A stretch of DNA of 64,000 nucleotides from Cohnella sp. GbtcB17 (GTDB lineage: Bacteria > Bacillota > Bacilli > Paenibacillales > Paenibacillaceae). Of this stretch, positions 17,741-26,872 are shown one piece after another (position 1 is the stretch's first letter; every line of letters starts with the position of its first letter). The position numbers were made by a program, and so were the translations under genes. The DNA lies in contig NZ_JAGXJW010000005.1 in assembly GCF_019091135.1 (NCBI RefSeq), forward strand, positions 144,601-208,600. The letters run 5' to 3'. The notes under the pieces were generated by a model, which was not told the DNA's origin, ran no database searches, and saw only the letters and a program-made list of their open reading frames with translations.

Positions 17741-18132
17741 CGGGGCGTCTGACGACACATGTGCTGGATCTGTCCAATGGCAGGCCGGCGGTCGGCGTCA
17801 AGGTGCGGCTGCTTCGACTTACGAAGCCTGATGCCGAACATTCCGATGATACCGACGAAAATTGCCGGGAGCTTCTCGTGGCGGCGGAGACGAACGCGGA
17901 CGGCAGGCTGGAGCGGCCGCTGCTCGCGGACGGCGAACTGAAACGAGGGCTTTATGAGCTTATATTCGACGCAGGCGATTACTTCCGCAAAGCGACGGAC
18001 GCAAACGCCGCGATTCCCGAGCCGATATTCGATTCGGTGCCCGTCCGATTCCGCGTGAACGACCCGGATGCCCATTATCACATCCCGCTGTTGGTAGCGC
18101 CAGGCGGCTACAGTACGTATAGAGGGAGCTGA
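17737..18132 (+). CDS. pucM: 5-hydroxyisourate hydrolase (transthyretin-like)
   Basis: A 131-residue protein with the transthyretin-like fold. It begins LTTHVLDLSNGRPA with the catalytic histidine and ends in YSTYRGS, the family's diagnostic C-terminal tetrapeptide. It hydrolyses 5-hydroxyisourate to OHCU, between the uricase and UraD steps. The GTG start overlaps the uricase TGA (GTGA). A central insertion (DEN... at about residues 36-50) makes it slightly longer than the usual ~115 residues. Confidence 0.94.
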   Translation: MTGRLTTHVLDLSNGRPAVGVKVRLLRLTKPDAEHSDDTDENCRELLVAAETNADGRLERPLLADGELKRGLYELIFDAGDYFRKATDANAAIPEPIFDSVPVRFRVNDPDAHYHIPLLVAPGGYSTYRGS

Positions 18133-18138
18133 TCGAAG

Positions 18139-19533
18139 ATGAGCGGACGCTACGATCTTGTCGTGAAGCGAGGGACAGTTGTCCTGCCCGGAGAAGTCGT
18201 CGAAGCGGACATTGCCGTGAAGGACGGTAAGATCGCGGCGATCGACGAACGCATCGACGAGCGCTTGGCGACCCGGACGATTATGGCCGGCGGACATCTG
18301 GTCATGGCCGGCGTCATCGACGGGCATGTCCATCTGAACGAGCCGAATTTCGGACACTGGGAGGGCTTCGCGACCGGGACCGCTGCGCTCGCCGCCGGCG
18401 GTTGTACCGCATATGCGGATATGCCGCTTAACGGCAATCCGCCGACCGTCCATCTGGATGCATTGCGGCAGAAGGAGAGACTGGCGGAGGGAAGCTCGGT
18501 CGTCGATTACCGCTTCTGGGGAGGTCTCGTGCCGGGGAATCTGGACCATCTGCAGGAGCTTGCGGACGCCGGCGTCGTCGGATTCAAGGCGTTTATGTCC
18601 AATCCGGGCGGCGAAGGCGAAGGAAGGTTCCGCGAGGTGAACGTGACGGATATGCGCGCCGGTATGGAGAAGATTGCCGAGATCGACGGATTGCTCGCGC
18701 TGCACGCGGAGAGCGAGGCGATCACCTCCCTCCTGGCGGATCGGGCTCGGCGCGAAGGGCGCACGGGTCCTGGCGATTTTGCCGCCTCCCGGCCCGTCGA
18801 AGCCGAGACGTTCGCGGTGGCGGAGGCGCTTGCGATGGCGGAGGCCACGGGCTGCCGGCTGCACTTCGTCCACATCAGCTCGCCTGAAGCGGTCCGGATA
18901 ATCGCGAGGGCCCGCGGGCGCGGAATGGACGTCAGCTTAGAGACCTGCCCTCATTATTTAACGTTGACGGAGCGGCATATGGCGGAGCTCGGTCCGGTCG
19001 CCAAATGCGCGCCGCCCTTGCGCGACTCCGAACGGGTCGAGCGGCTGTGGTCGCACCTGTTGGCCGGGGAGATCGACCTGATCGCCTCCGATCACTCTCC
19101 TTGTCCGGAATCGATGAAGCTCGGCCGCGGGCTGACGTTCTTCGACGCTTGGGGAGGCATTGCCGGTGCGCAGAACACGCTGGAGCTGATGCTCGAGGAA
19201 GGATGGCAGAAGCGCGGCATGCCGCTCACGCAATTGACGGCGCTGCTGTCGGCCAATCCCGCCCGAAGGTTCGGCTTCTATCCTGGCAAGGGCGAGATCG
19301 CCGTCGGCTTCGATGCCGATCTGGCGATCGTCGACCCGTCCCGCCCCCGCACGCTAACCCGCGACGAACTGCTTCATCGCCATCCTCACAGCCCTTATAT
19401 CGGCATGCGCCTTACATGCAAGGTGGTCGCCACTTTATGCCGAGGGGAGACCGTTTATACGGCGGAAAAAGGCATCGTCGCTCCCGGCTTCGGCAAGCAC
19501 GTTCGCGCCAACCCTCGGCACGCCATCGGATAA
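18139..19533 (+). CDS. pucH: Allantoinase
   Basis: A 464-residue cyclic amidohydrolase. The binuclear metal motif GVIDGHVHLNEP is at about residue 56, the carboxylated lysine in VGFKAFMSN at about 150, further ligands in LHAESEA and HISS, and the aspartate in IASDHSPC at about 318. The DGHVHLNEP variant and the overall length fit allantoinase, which opens allantoin to allantoate. It follows pucM by six bases in the same operon. Confidence 0.92.
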   Translation: MSGRYDLVVKRGTVVLPGEVVEADIAVKDGKIAAIDERIDERLATRTIMAGGHLVMAGVIDGHVHLNEPNFGHWEGFATGTAALAAGGCTAYADMPLNGNPPTVHLDALRQKERLAEGSSVVDYRFWGGLVPGNLDHLQELADAGVVGFKAFMSNPGGEGEGRFREVNVTDMRAGMEKIAEIDGLLALHAESEAITSLLADRARREGRTGPGDFAASRPVEAETFAVAEALAMAEATGCRLHFVHISSPEAVRIIARARGRGMDVSLETCPHYLTLTERHMAELGPVAKCAPPLRDSERVERLWSHLLAGEIDLIASDHSPCPESMKLGRGLTFFDAWGGIAGAQNTLELMLEEGWQKRGMPLTQLTALLSANPARRFGFYPGKGEIAVGFDADLAIVDPSRPRTLTRDELLHRHPHSPYIGMRLTCKVVATLCRGETVYTAEKGIVAPGFGKHVRANPRHAIG

Positions 19534-19568
19534 ACCGTACGCCAACTACGAGGAAGGGGGAGGACGAG

Positions 19569-20954
19569 ATCTCGAACAAGCTATTCTACAACGGAACCGT
19601 TCTGACGATGTCAGAGGACGGAGCCGTATACAAGCCAGGCTACGTACTGGTGGAGGGCGACACCATTCGGGAAGTGGGGGAATGGCGGCAGGAAGAGAGA
19701 TTCGAGCGTCTTCGCGATAGCTGCGACTTCGTTTACGATGCCGAGGGGAAGGCGATTATCCCCGGGTTGATTAACGCGCATACGCATTTATTCCAAACCT
19801 ATATGCGCGGCGTGTCCGACCACTTCCCGCTCGCCCAATGGTTGCGAGAGATTATATGGCCGCTCAGCCTCGCGATGGAGCCGGAGGACTTCTATCTGGC
19901 CGCTCTCGTCGGTTGCATCGAAAATTTAAAATCCGGCGCCACCTACCTCATGGATCATCATTACATTCATACCTCGCTAGAAAACACGGCCGGCGTCCTT
20001 CGGGCGTTCGTCGATTCCGGCATTCGCGGCCATCTGGCGCGTGGCGGTTCGGATCTGGCCGGCGAACCGAAGCTGCGCGAGTCGGCTGAACGCATGTTCG
20101 CGGCGACGGACGAACTTCTGGAACGCTGGGAAGGGGCTGCATCGGGAAGAGTTCGTATCGCGCTCGGACCGCTTAATCTGTACGGCTGCTCGCGTTCCTT
20201 CCTTGAAGATGCAGCCCGCTACAGCGCCGACCGCGGCTTGATCAACCACATTCACGTCGCGGAGACCCGCGGCCAGATCGACAACACGATGGAGCGATTC
20301 GGCTTGCGCAACCTGGAATTGTTAAGCGAGGTCGGTTTGCTCAGCGAGAAAACTCAGGTTGTGCACGGGATCTGGCTTGACGACGGCGAGCTGGAAACGA
20401 TTCGGGAGCGGCGCGCGTCAGTCGTCCATTGCCCGGTGTCCAACATGTATCTGGCTTCGGGCGTAGCGAGATTGCCCGAGATGAGGCGGCTCGGCATTAA
20501 TGTGGCGCTCGGCACGGATGGACCGGGCAGCAACAACTGCCAGGACAATCTTGAGGTGCTTAAATTTACCGCCTGCCTGCACAAGGTCCACACGCTCGAT
20601 TCGACGCTGCTTCCGCCCATGGACGTGCTGAGCATGGCTACGCTGGGCGGCGCGAAGGCCATGGGGCGGGAGCGCGACCTGGGAAGCCTGGAGCCGGGCA
20701 AGAAGGCCGACATCGTTGTCGTCGATTTATTGAAGCCTCACATCAGCCCCGTTCATCGCGTCTCCTCCGCGCTCGTATACAACGCCAACGGCAACGATGT
20801 CGAGCTCGTCATGGTGGGCGGTCAAGTCGTCGTGGAGAAGGGCGTCTGCACGTTCGTCGACGAACGGGACATTTTGCTTAAGGCCCAATCCCGCGTCGAT
20901 ACGCTGCGTGCGAAGCTGGCGAGTCGATATCCCGTTTTCGCGGCGGCGCATTAG
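19569..20954 (+). CDS. Amidohydrolase (guanine/8-oxoguanine deaminase-like) with apparent AUC start
   Basis: About 461 residues. Metal motifs: NAHTHLFQT (about residue 65), HVAET, HGIWL and the aspartate in LGTDGPGSNN. The N-terminal strand KLFYNGTVLTM, typical of the composite domain, begins before the first in-frame ATG (19608), so a start there would remove it. Upstream, in-frame codons include no ATG, GTG or TTG close to the strong GGGAGG (about 19558-19563). Five bases after it, in the ideal place, is ATC (19569). An AUC start or a changed ATG is therefore inferred. The family suggests aminated-purine deamination; the exact substrate is unknown. Confidence 0.7.
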   Translation: MSNKLFYNGTVLTMSEDGAVYKPGYVLVEGDTIREVGEWRQEERFERLRDSCDFVYDAEGKAIIPGLINAHTHLFQTYMRGVSDHFPLAQWLREIIWPLSLAMEPEDFYLAALVGCIENLKSGATYLMDHHYIHTSLENTAGVLRAFVDSGIRGHLARGGSDLAGEPKLRESAERMFAATDELLERWEGAASGRVRIALGPLNLYGCSRSFLEDAARYSADRGLINHIHVAETRGQIDNTMERFGLRNLELLSEVGLLSEKTQVVHGIWLDDGELETIRERRASVVHCPVSNMYLASGVARLPEMRRLGINVALGTDGPGSNNCQDNLEVLKFTACLHKVHTLDSTLLPPMDVLSMATLGGAKAMGRERDLGSLEPGKKADIVVVDLLKPHISPVHRVSSALVYNANGNDVELVMVGGQVVVEKGVCTFVDERDILLKAQSRVDTLRAKLASRYPVFAAAH

Positions 20955-20984
20955 AAAATCTAATTACACGAAAGGGTTGATCTC

Positions 20985-21980
20985 TTGGCGATGGTACGCT
21001 TGCACGATCCCGTATTGGAAAACGATTGGCATGCGATGTGCCTGGCTTCCGAGCTGACGGATAAACCGATCGGCGTTACACTGCTCGGAGAAAGGGTCGT
21101 CCTGTTCCGCACAGAGCAAGGGGTTCACGCGCTGCGGGATCTGTGCGTGCATCGGGGAGCGATGCTCTCGAAAGGGTGGGTGAAAAACGGGACGGTCGTC
21201 TGTCCGTACCATGGCTGGCAATACGACAAAGACGGCAGCTGCGTGTGCATCCCTGCGCAGCCCAAGGGCGAACGCATTCCGCCGCGAGCGAAGGCGACGC
21301 CCTATTTCTGCGAGGAGAAGTACGGCTTTATCTGGGTGTGCCTCGGGGAGCCGGCCGGCGGCGTTCCTCACTTCGAGGAATTCGCCGACCCTTCCTATAG
21401 GCCTCTTCCTTGCGGGCCGTATACGGTGAGGGCGGCAGGCACGCGCGTTATCGAGAATTTCACCGATTTTGCCCACCTGATGTTCGTCCATCAGGATCTG
21501 CTCGGCCACCCGGATTACGCAGAGCTTCCCGAGATTAAGGTGATTAAGGAGAAGGACCGCATTTATATCGAGAACATCCCGATCTTCCAGCCTGTCGCGC
21601 ATTCGGGTTCGGACAAGCAGGACGGGACGACCTACATCTATCGCAAAGAAGTCTATCGCGCATTGTCCGGTCGTCTATCGAAGACCGACCCCGGCAACGG
21701 CCAGACGCTATGGATCATGATTTCTGCGACGCCCGTCGCGGATGACGAATGCCAGGTATTTATGGTCGTCTCGCGCAATTACGGCTTCGACGTCGACGAC
21801 GAGAACTTCATCCGCTTTCAGGATATCGTGTTCGATCAGGACGCGCGAGTCATCGAGACGCAGAAGCCGGAGCTGTTGCCGCTCGATCTTCAAGCGGAGC
21901 TCAATCACCGGGTCGATATTTTCTCGGTTGCATACCGTCGTTGGCTGGGCGAAATGGGCGTCGTCGTCGGGACCGCTTAA
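20985..21980 (+). CDS. Rieske non-heme iron oxygenase, alpha subunit
   Basis: A 331-residue oxygenase. Rieske cluster ligands are CVHRG (about residue 46) and CPYHGW (about 66). The mononuclear iron site DFAHLMFVH has the D-x2-H-x4-H ligand spacing at about residue 163. Known purine relatives are HpxD (hypoxanthine to xanthine) and the NdmA/NdmB methylxanthine demethylases, so a purine substrate is plausible. No dedicated reductase gene is nearby. TTG 20985 is favoured because AAAGGG lies eight bases upstream; ATG 20991 is two codons later. It closes the operon. Confidence 0.85.
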   Translation: MAMVRLHDPVLENDWHAMCLASELTDKPIGVTLLGERVVLFRTEQGVHALRDLCVHRGAMLSKGWVKNGTVVCPYHGWQYDKDGSCVCIPAQPKGERIPPRAKATPYFCEEKYGFIWVCLGEPAGGVPHFEEFADPSYRPLPCGPYTVRAAGTRVIENFTDFAHLMFVHQDLLGHPDYAELPEIKVIKEKDRIYIENIPIFQPVAHSGSDKQDGTTYIYRKEVYRALSGRLSKTDPGNGQTLWIMISATPVADDECQVFMVVSRNYGFDVDDENFIRFQDIVFDQDARVIETQKPELLPLDLQAELNHRVDIFSVAYRRWLGEMGVVVGTA

Positions 21981-22128
21981 TGGCAATCTGGACTTAGCTT
22001 GGCATTCGATGAGATATAATATCTAACACATTCTTCGAACTCGCGTTGTAAAAAACGGTAGTCAGCTCTCGGCAGTCAGCTCGATGAACAATCGCCAACG
22101 TTCCTTTTGTGCTCCCGCCCAAATCATG

Positions 22129-22168
22129 TGTTAGTATTGTTGACGTTTGTGTGACGTACAAATACGAT
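22129..22168 (+). promoter_or_regulatory. Promoter with GlnR/TnrA-like box before the binding-lipoprotein gene
   Basis: TTGACG (22140-22145) and TACGAT (22163-22168) have a 17-bp spacer. TGTTA-N7-TGACG (22129-22145) matches TGTNA-N7-TNACA except for the last base and ends exactly with the -35, the same geometry as at the pucC promoter. Confidence 0.5.
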
Positions 22169-22222
22169 GAACCTAGCAAAGCCAAATTAAATAGAAGCAA
22201 GTCCTTGGAGGGGAGCGGAACG

Positions 22223-23338
22223 ATGAAATCCAAATTTGCTAAACGAAGCGCCGCAATGTCGATCGTAGTCGCATTATCCGTTCTGACGGCCGCCTGCGGC
22301 TCGAACAATGGGAACAACGCCACGGAGAATGCCGGCGCGACTGCAAGCGGATCGTCCGGCGCGCCTTCCCCGAGCGCAAGCGGTGCGCCTTCTCCGAGCG
22401 CCAGCGGCTCGGCGATGCCGGCTGCAACCGAGACACCCAAAGAGGTCGTCAAGTCGACGCTCGTGCTGAATTGGTTCGCGGAACCGGAACATGGCGGCAA
22501 CTTCGCCGCTCTCGCCAAGGGCTTCTACAAGGATGCCGGATTCGATATGACGCTGATGAACGGAGGCCCCTCGGTATCTTCGACGCAGATCGTCGCATCC
22601 GGCAAAGCGGACTTCGGAATGGCCAACGCGGACGATATTCTCGTCGCCAGACAAGAGGGCATTCCGATCGTGGCGATCGCCACGGCGTTCCAGAAGAGCC
22701 CGCAGGCGTTGTTCTACCACAAGGAATCCGGCATTAAGGATTTTTCCGATCTGAACGGGCATAAGGTTTACGTCGCGTCGACAGCCAGCTTCTGGCTGTA
22801 CATGAAGACCAAGTTCAGCCTCGACAAAGCGCAGGAAATGAAGTATACAGGTTCGCTCGTCAACTTCGTCAACGATCCTCAGTCGGTCACGCAAGGCTAC
22901 ATCACTTCGGAGACCTACACGCTGCAGCAGCAAGGCGTCGAATTCGGCACCCTGCTGAATGCGGATTCCGGCTACAACATTTATGCCGGCGTGTACTTCA
23001 CGACGGAGAAGATGATCAAGGACCATCCGGATCAGGTCAAGGCGTTCGTAGAAGCGACCGTCAAAGGATGGGATTACTATAAAGACCACTCCGAAGAGAT
23101 CAATCCCGAGATTCAGAAGCAAAATCCGGATATGCCGCTCGAGATGATGAAGTTCAGCGCCGAGAAGGAGATGGACTTCGCCTTTGGCGGCGACGCCGCA
23201 ACGAACGGCACGGGCACGATGAGCGAAGCGCGGTGGACGGAGCTGCAGCAGCAGTTGAAGGAAGTGGGCGTGCTTAAGAAGGTGGAACCGATCGAGAATG
23301 TGTTCACGCTCGCGTTCTTGCCCGGACCCAAAACCTAA
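22223..23338 (+). CDS. ABC transporter substrate-binding lipoprotein, SsuA/NMT1 type
   Basis: A 371-residue lipoprotein with signal peptide and lipobox LTAAC (lipidated Cys25), then a Gly/Ala/Ser/Pro linker containing two copies of APSPSASG. The NMT1/THI5-like domain starts with VLNWFAEPEHGGNFAALAKGFYKDAG at about residue 85. It should capture the substrate outside the cell for the ATPase/permease encoded at 979-2780, which lack their own binding protein; the pairing is inferred. It has its own promoter and a terminator follows. A GGAGGGGAG site precedes the ATG. Confidence 0.9.
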   Translation: MKSKFAKRSAAMSIVVALSVLTAACGSNNGNNATENAGATASGSSGAPSPSASGAPSPSASGSAMPAATETPKEVVKSTLVLNWFAEPEHGGNFAALAKGFYKDAGFDMTLMNGGPSVSSTQIVASGKADFGMANADDILVARQEGIPIVAIATAFQKSPQALFYHKESGIKDFSDLNGHKVYVASTASFWLYMKTKFSLDKAQEMKYTGSLVNFVNDPQSVTQGYITSETYTLQQQGVEFGTLLNADSGYNIYAGVYFTTEKMIKDHPDQVKAFVEATVKGWDYYKDHSEEINPEIQKQNPDMPLEMMKFSAEKEMDFAFGGDAATNGTGTMSEARWTELQQQLKEVGVLKKVEPIENVFTLAFLPGPKT

Positions 23339-23398
23339 AACGCATAATCCCGGACGCGGGCGAATCGTACCGCTCGGCGTATATGGCACGATAAAATA

Positions 23399-23438
23399 AA
23401 CAGGACAAAGCGGACGAATCCGCATTGTCCTGTTTTTT
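23399..23438 (+). terminator. Rho-independent terminator after the binding-lipoprotein gene
   Basis: CAGGACA (23401-23407) pairs with TGTCCTG (23426-23432), with an inner GCGGA/TCCGC stem, followed by a TTTTTT run. It closes the purine island. Confidence 0.85.
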
Positions 23439-23507
23439 GCTGTTGCCATTTTATGAGAAACCGGGCATAAAATAAAAACAAAAGAGAGACAGGAGGCTTC
23501 GAGGGAC

Positions 23508-25130
23508 ATGACGATGACACCGATCGGCGTATTGATCGTGGACGACGAATATCCGATCCGCGAGGAGTTGCGCGCATTTCCCTGGGAAGCGTGCGGCGCG
23601 GCGCTGGTCGGCGAGGCGGAAAACGGCGCGGAGGCGCTGGCCATGTGCGAGCTGCATGCGCCCGATATCGTCGTAACCGACATCGCGATGCCGATCATGG
23701 ACGGCTTGACCTTTATCCGCGAGCTGCGCAAAAAGCATCCCGTCACGCAGATCATTCTGCTGACCTGCCACGGCGACTTCGCCTATGCGAAGGAAGCAAT
23801 CGCGCTAGGGGCTTCGGATTATATCCTGAAGGTATCGCTGGACGAAGAGGAGCTGAAGCAGGCACTGCACAAAGCCGGGGCGACGCTGCTGCGCGAGCGG
23901 GAGCATCGGAACAGAGCAATTCTGCTCCGCCGGCTGAAGGCGGCGAGACATTTGGAGGCGCGGCTTAAAGCGCATCGCGCCGCAGCCGGCAGCAAAAAGC
24001 GTACGTTCGCGCAGACGGAAATTCCCGCCGAGGACTGGAGGCTTCTGGGCTTCGCGGACGAGCCGCAGCCTTTGCGATTCGTCCACCTTCGGCTGAAAGC
24101 GCCGGAGGACGAGCTTGCAATCGCGCAGGACGCCGTTCAGGAGGGACTGCTCGAATTCGAACGGCGAACGCCGTCCTGCAAAGCCTGGTTTCCGTTAAGG
24201 GGCGGCGAGTATGCCGTCTGGTTCTCGGAAGCCGAAGAGCCGGAGGCGGTAAGGCCGCGCCTTGCGCGACTGCTTGGCGCGCTGCTGGCCGAGGCGGACC
24301 GCAGAGAGCCGCCGCTTGGCGGCAAGCAAGCCATCGCGCTCTGTGCGACGGTGGACGGCATGGCCGCAAGCCGGGAAGACGTTCCGCCGCTTCTCGAGGC
24401 TGCATCGGACTGGCAGGAAGCCGAGTTCTACGACGCCGCTTCGTCGCCGAGCATCAGAATCGGCGCACCAGGGCCGCTCGCCGAGCTCGAGCCCGCGCAC
24501 CGTCGTCATCTGTCCGGCTTGCTCGGCCAAGCCGGGTTAAACGCCGACCGCCTCTTGCAGGCGATGCAGGCCGACGTCGCGCCGTGGTGCGCCGAGCGCC
24601 GTTTTCGCCCCGCCGCCCTGAAGCGCTGGCTCGCGGGCTGGACCTCCGAATGGCTGTCGCGTTCGCGTCCCGGACATGCCGATCCGCATACCGAGCTCGT
24701 TGACGCTCCGACCTGGGACGAGCTTGCGGCCAGATGGGCGGGCATCGTGCGCGCGGCGCCCCAAGCCGGACCGCGCCGCGAGATCGTCGAGGCGCGGCGT
24801 TGGATCGAAGCGAATCTGCGGGAGCCGCTGTCGCTGCCGATCGTCGCCCAGCGAGCCGGCCTCGGGGCCGAATACTTCGGCAGGCTGTTCAAGGAAGAGA
24901 CCGGGGAGACAGTGCACCAGCTCGTCCTTCGGCTCCGGATGGAAAAGGCGCTGAAGCTGCTGCGGGAGACCGACATGAAGGTTTACGAGGTCGCGGAGGC
25001 GGTCGGCATTCCGAATTACCGGTACTTCGCGTCCACGTTCCGCAACTGGGCGGGGGCGGCGCCTACCGACGTGAAGCGGCTGGGCTATGCGGCGGAGCGA
25101 AGCGAAGACGAGAGGGAGCGGCGACCATGA
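23508..25130 (+). CDS. YesN-type response regulator with AraC DNA-binding domain
   Basis: A 540-residue regulator. Receiver domain at residues 5-120 with phosphoacceptor Asp58 in VVTDIAMPIMDG; a long, Ala/Arg-rich middle region; then an AraC-type double helix-turn-helix at about 430-535 (LPIVAQRAGLGAEYFGRLFKEETGE and VYEVAEAVGIPNYRYFASTFRNW). It probably activates the adjacent sugar ABC operon when phosphorylated by the kinase at 25127. The stop overlaps the kinase start (ATGA). AGGAGG is 11 bases before ATG 23508; an in-frame ATG two codons later is also possible. Confidence 0.92.
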   Translation: MTMTPIGVLIVDDEYPIREELRAFPWEACGAALVGEAENGAEALAMCELHAPDIVVTDIAMPIMDGLTFIRELRKKHPVTQIILLTCHGDFAYAKEAIALGASDYILKVSLDEEELKQALHKAGATLLREREHRNRAILLRRLKAARHLEARLKAHRAAAGSKKRTFAQTEIPAEDWRLLGFADEPQPLRFVHLRLKAPEDELAIAQDAVQEGLLEFERRTPSCKAWFPLRGGEYAVWFSEAEEPEAVRPRLARLLGALLAEADRREPPLGGKQAIALCATVDGMAASREDVPPLLEAASDWQEAEFYDAASSPSIRIGAPGPLAELEPAHRRHLSGLLGQAGLNADRLLQAMQADVAPWCAERRFRPAALKRWLAGWTSEWLSRSRPGHADPHTELVDAPTWDELAARWAGIVRAAPQAGPRREIVEARRWIEANLREPLSLPIVAQRAGLGAEYFGRLFKEETGETVHQLVLRLRMEKALKLLRETDMKVYEVAEAVGIPNYRYFASTFRNWAGAAPTDVKRLGYAAERSEDERERRP

Positions 25131-26872
25131 AGCTGATCGGACGGCTTGGCCATATGGGAATCGCCACGAAGCAGTTTATTTATATGTTTCTGGTCACGCT
25201 GCTCCTGCTTATGCTGCTGGCGTGGAGCAACCTGAGCGAAGCGGAGTCGCTGCTCAAGGACCAGGTGACGAAGGACGCGGAGCTGCTCGTGGCGAGGACG
25301 AACCAATACATCGATGCGACGCTGGACAACGTCGAGAACATTTTGCTCCTGCTCTCGACGAGGCAGGATCTGCTTGAGGACGGCAACGACGCGGAGGCGG
25401 TTCGCACGCTGCAAAGCTTCGCCGACTACAACAGCTCCGTCGTCCGAACGCTGTACTTCGTGCGTAGCGACGGCAAGGTGTTTTCCAATACGCAGGTCAA
25501 TTACGACATTATCGGCAATCCCCATCTGGCGGAGCTGTACGCGCAGGCGCTCGGCAACTACGGCTCGATCCAGGTCAGCGAGCCGTACGTTTCCCCACTG
25601 TCCGGCCGCACGCTCGCCTATATGATGCCGGTCAAAGACGGCAACAACGAGGTTCGGGGCGTCATCGTCGCCGAGCTGGGCCTCGATCTCCTCGTATCGC
25701 GCATCTCCCCGCTTATTTATCAAGCGTTCGCGCTTGTGACCGCAAACGGCAACGTCATCAACCGGATGGAGGCGGGCGAACGGGTGCTCCCCGTCCTGCC
25801 GGGCACGTATCCGCCCGAGCTGCTCCCCGAATTTACGGCCAAGCTGCCCGGCCTGAACATCGGAGCGGACAGCATGACCGTCAAGGGAGAGCGGCTCATC
25901 GCCGTAAAATCGGCGAAAAACCGGCTGGGCTGGTCGCTCATCGCGTTTATCCCGGAGGACAGCTTCTACAAGGATTTGCAGCCGCTCTACGGCAACTATC
26001 GCAATGCGACCATGCTTTGGGTCGTCATTTTGCTGTTCAGCGCCTACATGCTGTCGCGGACGCTCACCCGGCCGATCCGCGGACTCGTGAACAAGATGGA
26101 CCGGCTGCACGACTTTCAGGTCGTCTCCAAGCTGCCCGAGGACCGCCGCGACGAGATCGGGAAGCTCGCGAGCAGCTTCAACGCGATGCTGGCGCGCATC
26201 CAGCATCTGCTTCACGAGACGAAGCGCGCGGAGGAGAAAAAGAAGGAGTACGAGCTCAAAATGCTGCGCAGCCAGATTGCGCCTCATTTTTTGTACAATA
26301 CGCTCGCTTGCATCAGCAGCATGGCCAAGCAGCAGAAGATCGACGACGTCCGGCAGACGATCCGTTCGCTGGTCGGCCTGCTCACCTTCAGCTTCGACAG
26401 GCAGGGCGAGTTCGTCACCCTGGAGGAGGAACTCGAAGGACTCAGGATGTACATGCACATCCAGCAGGTCCGATACGGCGCCAAGTATGACTGCCGGATC
26501 GAGATCGAGCCGCAGCTGCTCCAGCAGCGTCTGTTGAAGCTGACCCTGCAGCCGCTCGTCGAGAACGCGCTGTTCCACGGCCTCGCGCCGCAAGGCGGGG
26601 GCAGCGTCGTCGTCACGGGCGGCGTTCGCGACGGCAGGCTGCGCCTGTACGTCCGCGACGACGGCGTCGGCATGAGCCGGGACGACATCCGGGACATGTA
26701 CCGCAAGCAGGCGGCCGAGCCTTCGCAGCACGCCTTTACCGGCATCGGGCTCGCCAACGTCCACGAACGCATTCGCATCCATTTCGGCGAGCCGTACGGT
26801 CTGCGCATCGGCGGGCGGAAGGGCGTCGGCACGATCGTGCGCGTGGAGCTGCCGTTATCCCAGCCTATGTAA
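25127..26872 (+). CDS. YesM-type sensor histidine kinase
   Basis: A 581-residue membrane kinase: transmembrane segment at about 18-38, an extracellular sensor (dCache-like) at about 40-285, second transmembrane segment at about 292-310, HAMP at about 312-365, then a His_kinase domain with QIAPHFLYNT (phosphoacceptor His387). The ATPase part shows LVENALFHG, DDGVGM and TGIGLANVHERI. It senses an extracellular signal, probably a glycan-derived compound, and phosphorylates the co-encoded YesN-like regulator. Confidence 0.93.
   Translation: MKLIGRLGHMGIATKQFIYMFLVTLLLLMLLAWSNLSEAESLLKDQVTKDAELLVARTNQYIDATLDNVENILLLLSTRQDLLEDGNDAEAVRTLQSFADYNSSVVRTLYFVRSDGKVFSNTQVNYDIIGNPHLAELYAQALGNYGSIQVSEPYVSPLSGRTLAYMMPVKDGNNEVRGVIVAELGLDLLVSRISPLIYQAFALVTANGNVINRMEAGERVLPVLPGTYPPELLPEFTAKLPGLNIGADSMTVKGERLIAVKSAKNRLGWSLIAFIPEDSFYKDLQPLYGNYRNATMLWVVILLFSAYMLSRTLTRPIRGLVNKMDRLHDFQVVSKLPEDRRDEIGKLASSFNAMLARIQHLLHETKRAEEKKKEYELKMLRSQIAPHFLYNTLACISSMAKQQKIDDVRQTIRSLVGLLTFSFDRQGEFVTLEEELEGLRMYMHIQQVRYGAKYDCRIEIEPQLLQQRLLKLTLQPLVENALFHGLAPQGGGSVVVTGGVRDGRLRLYVRDDGVGMSRDDIRDMYRKQAAEPSQHAFTGIGLANVHERIRIHFGEPYGLRIGGRKGVGTIVRVELPLSQPM

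Noticed and set aside
25085..26782. A 565-codon open frame on the - strand opposite the histidine kinase gene
   Set aside because: The + strand frame has clear kinase motifs. Long antisense frames are expected at this GC content, and this one has no ribosome site or recognisable domain.
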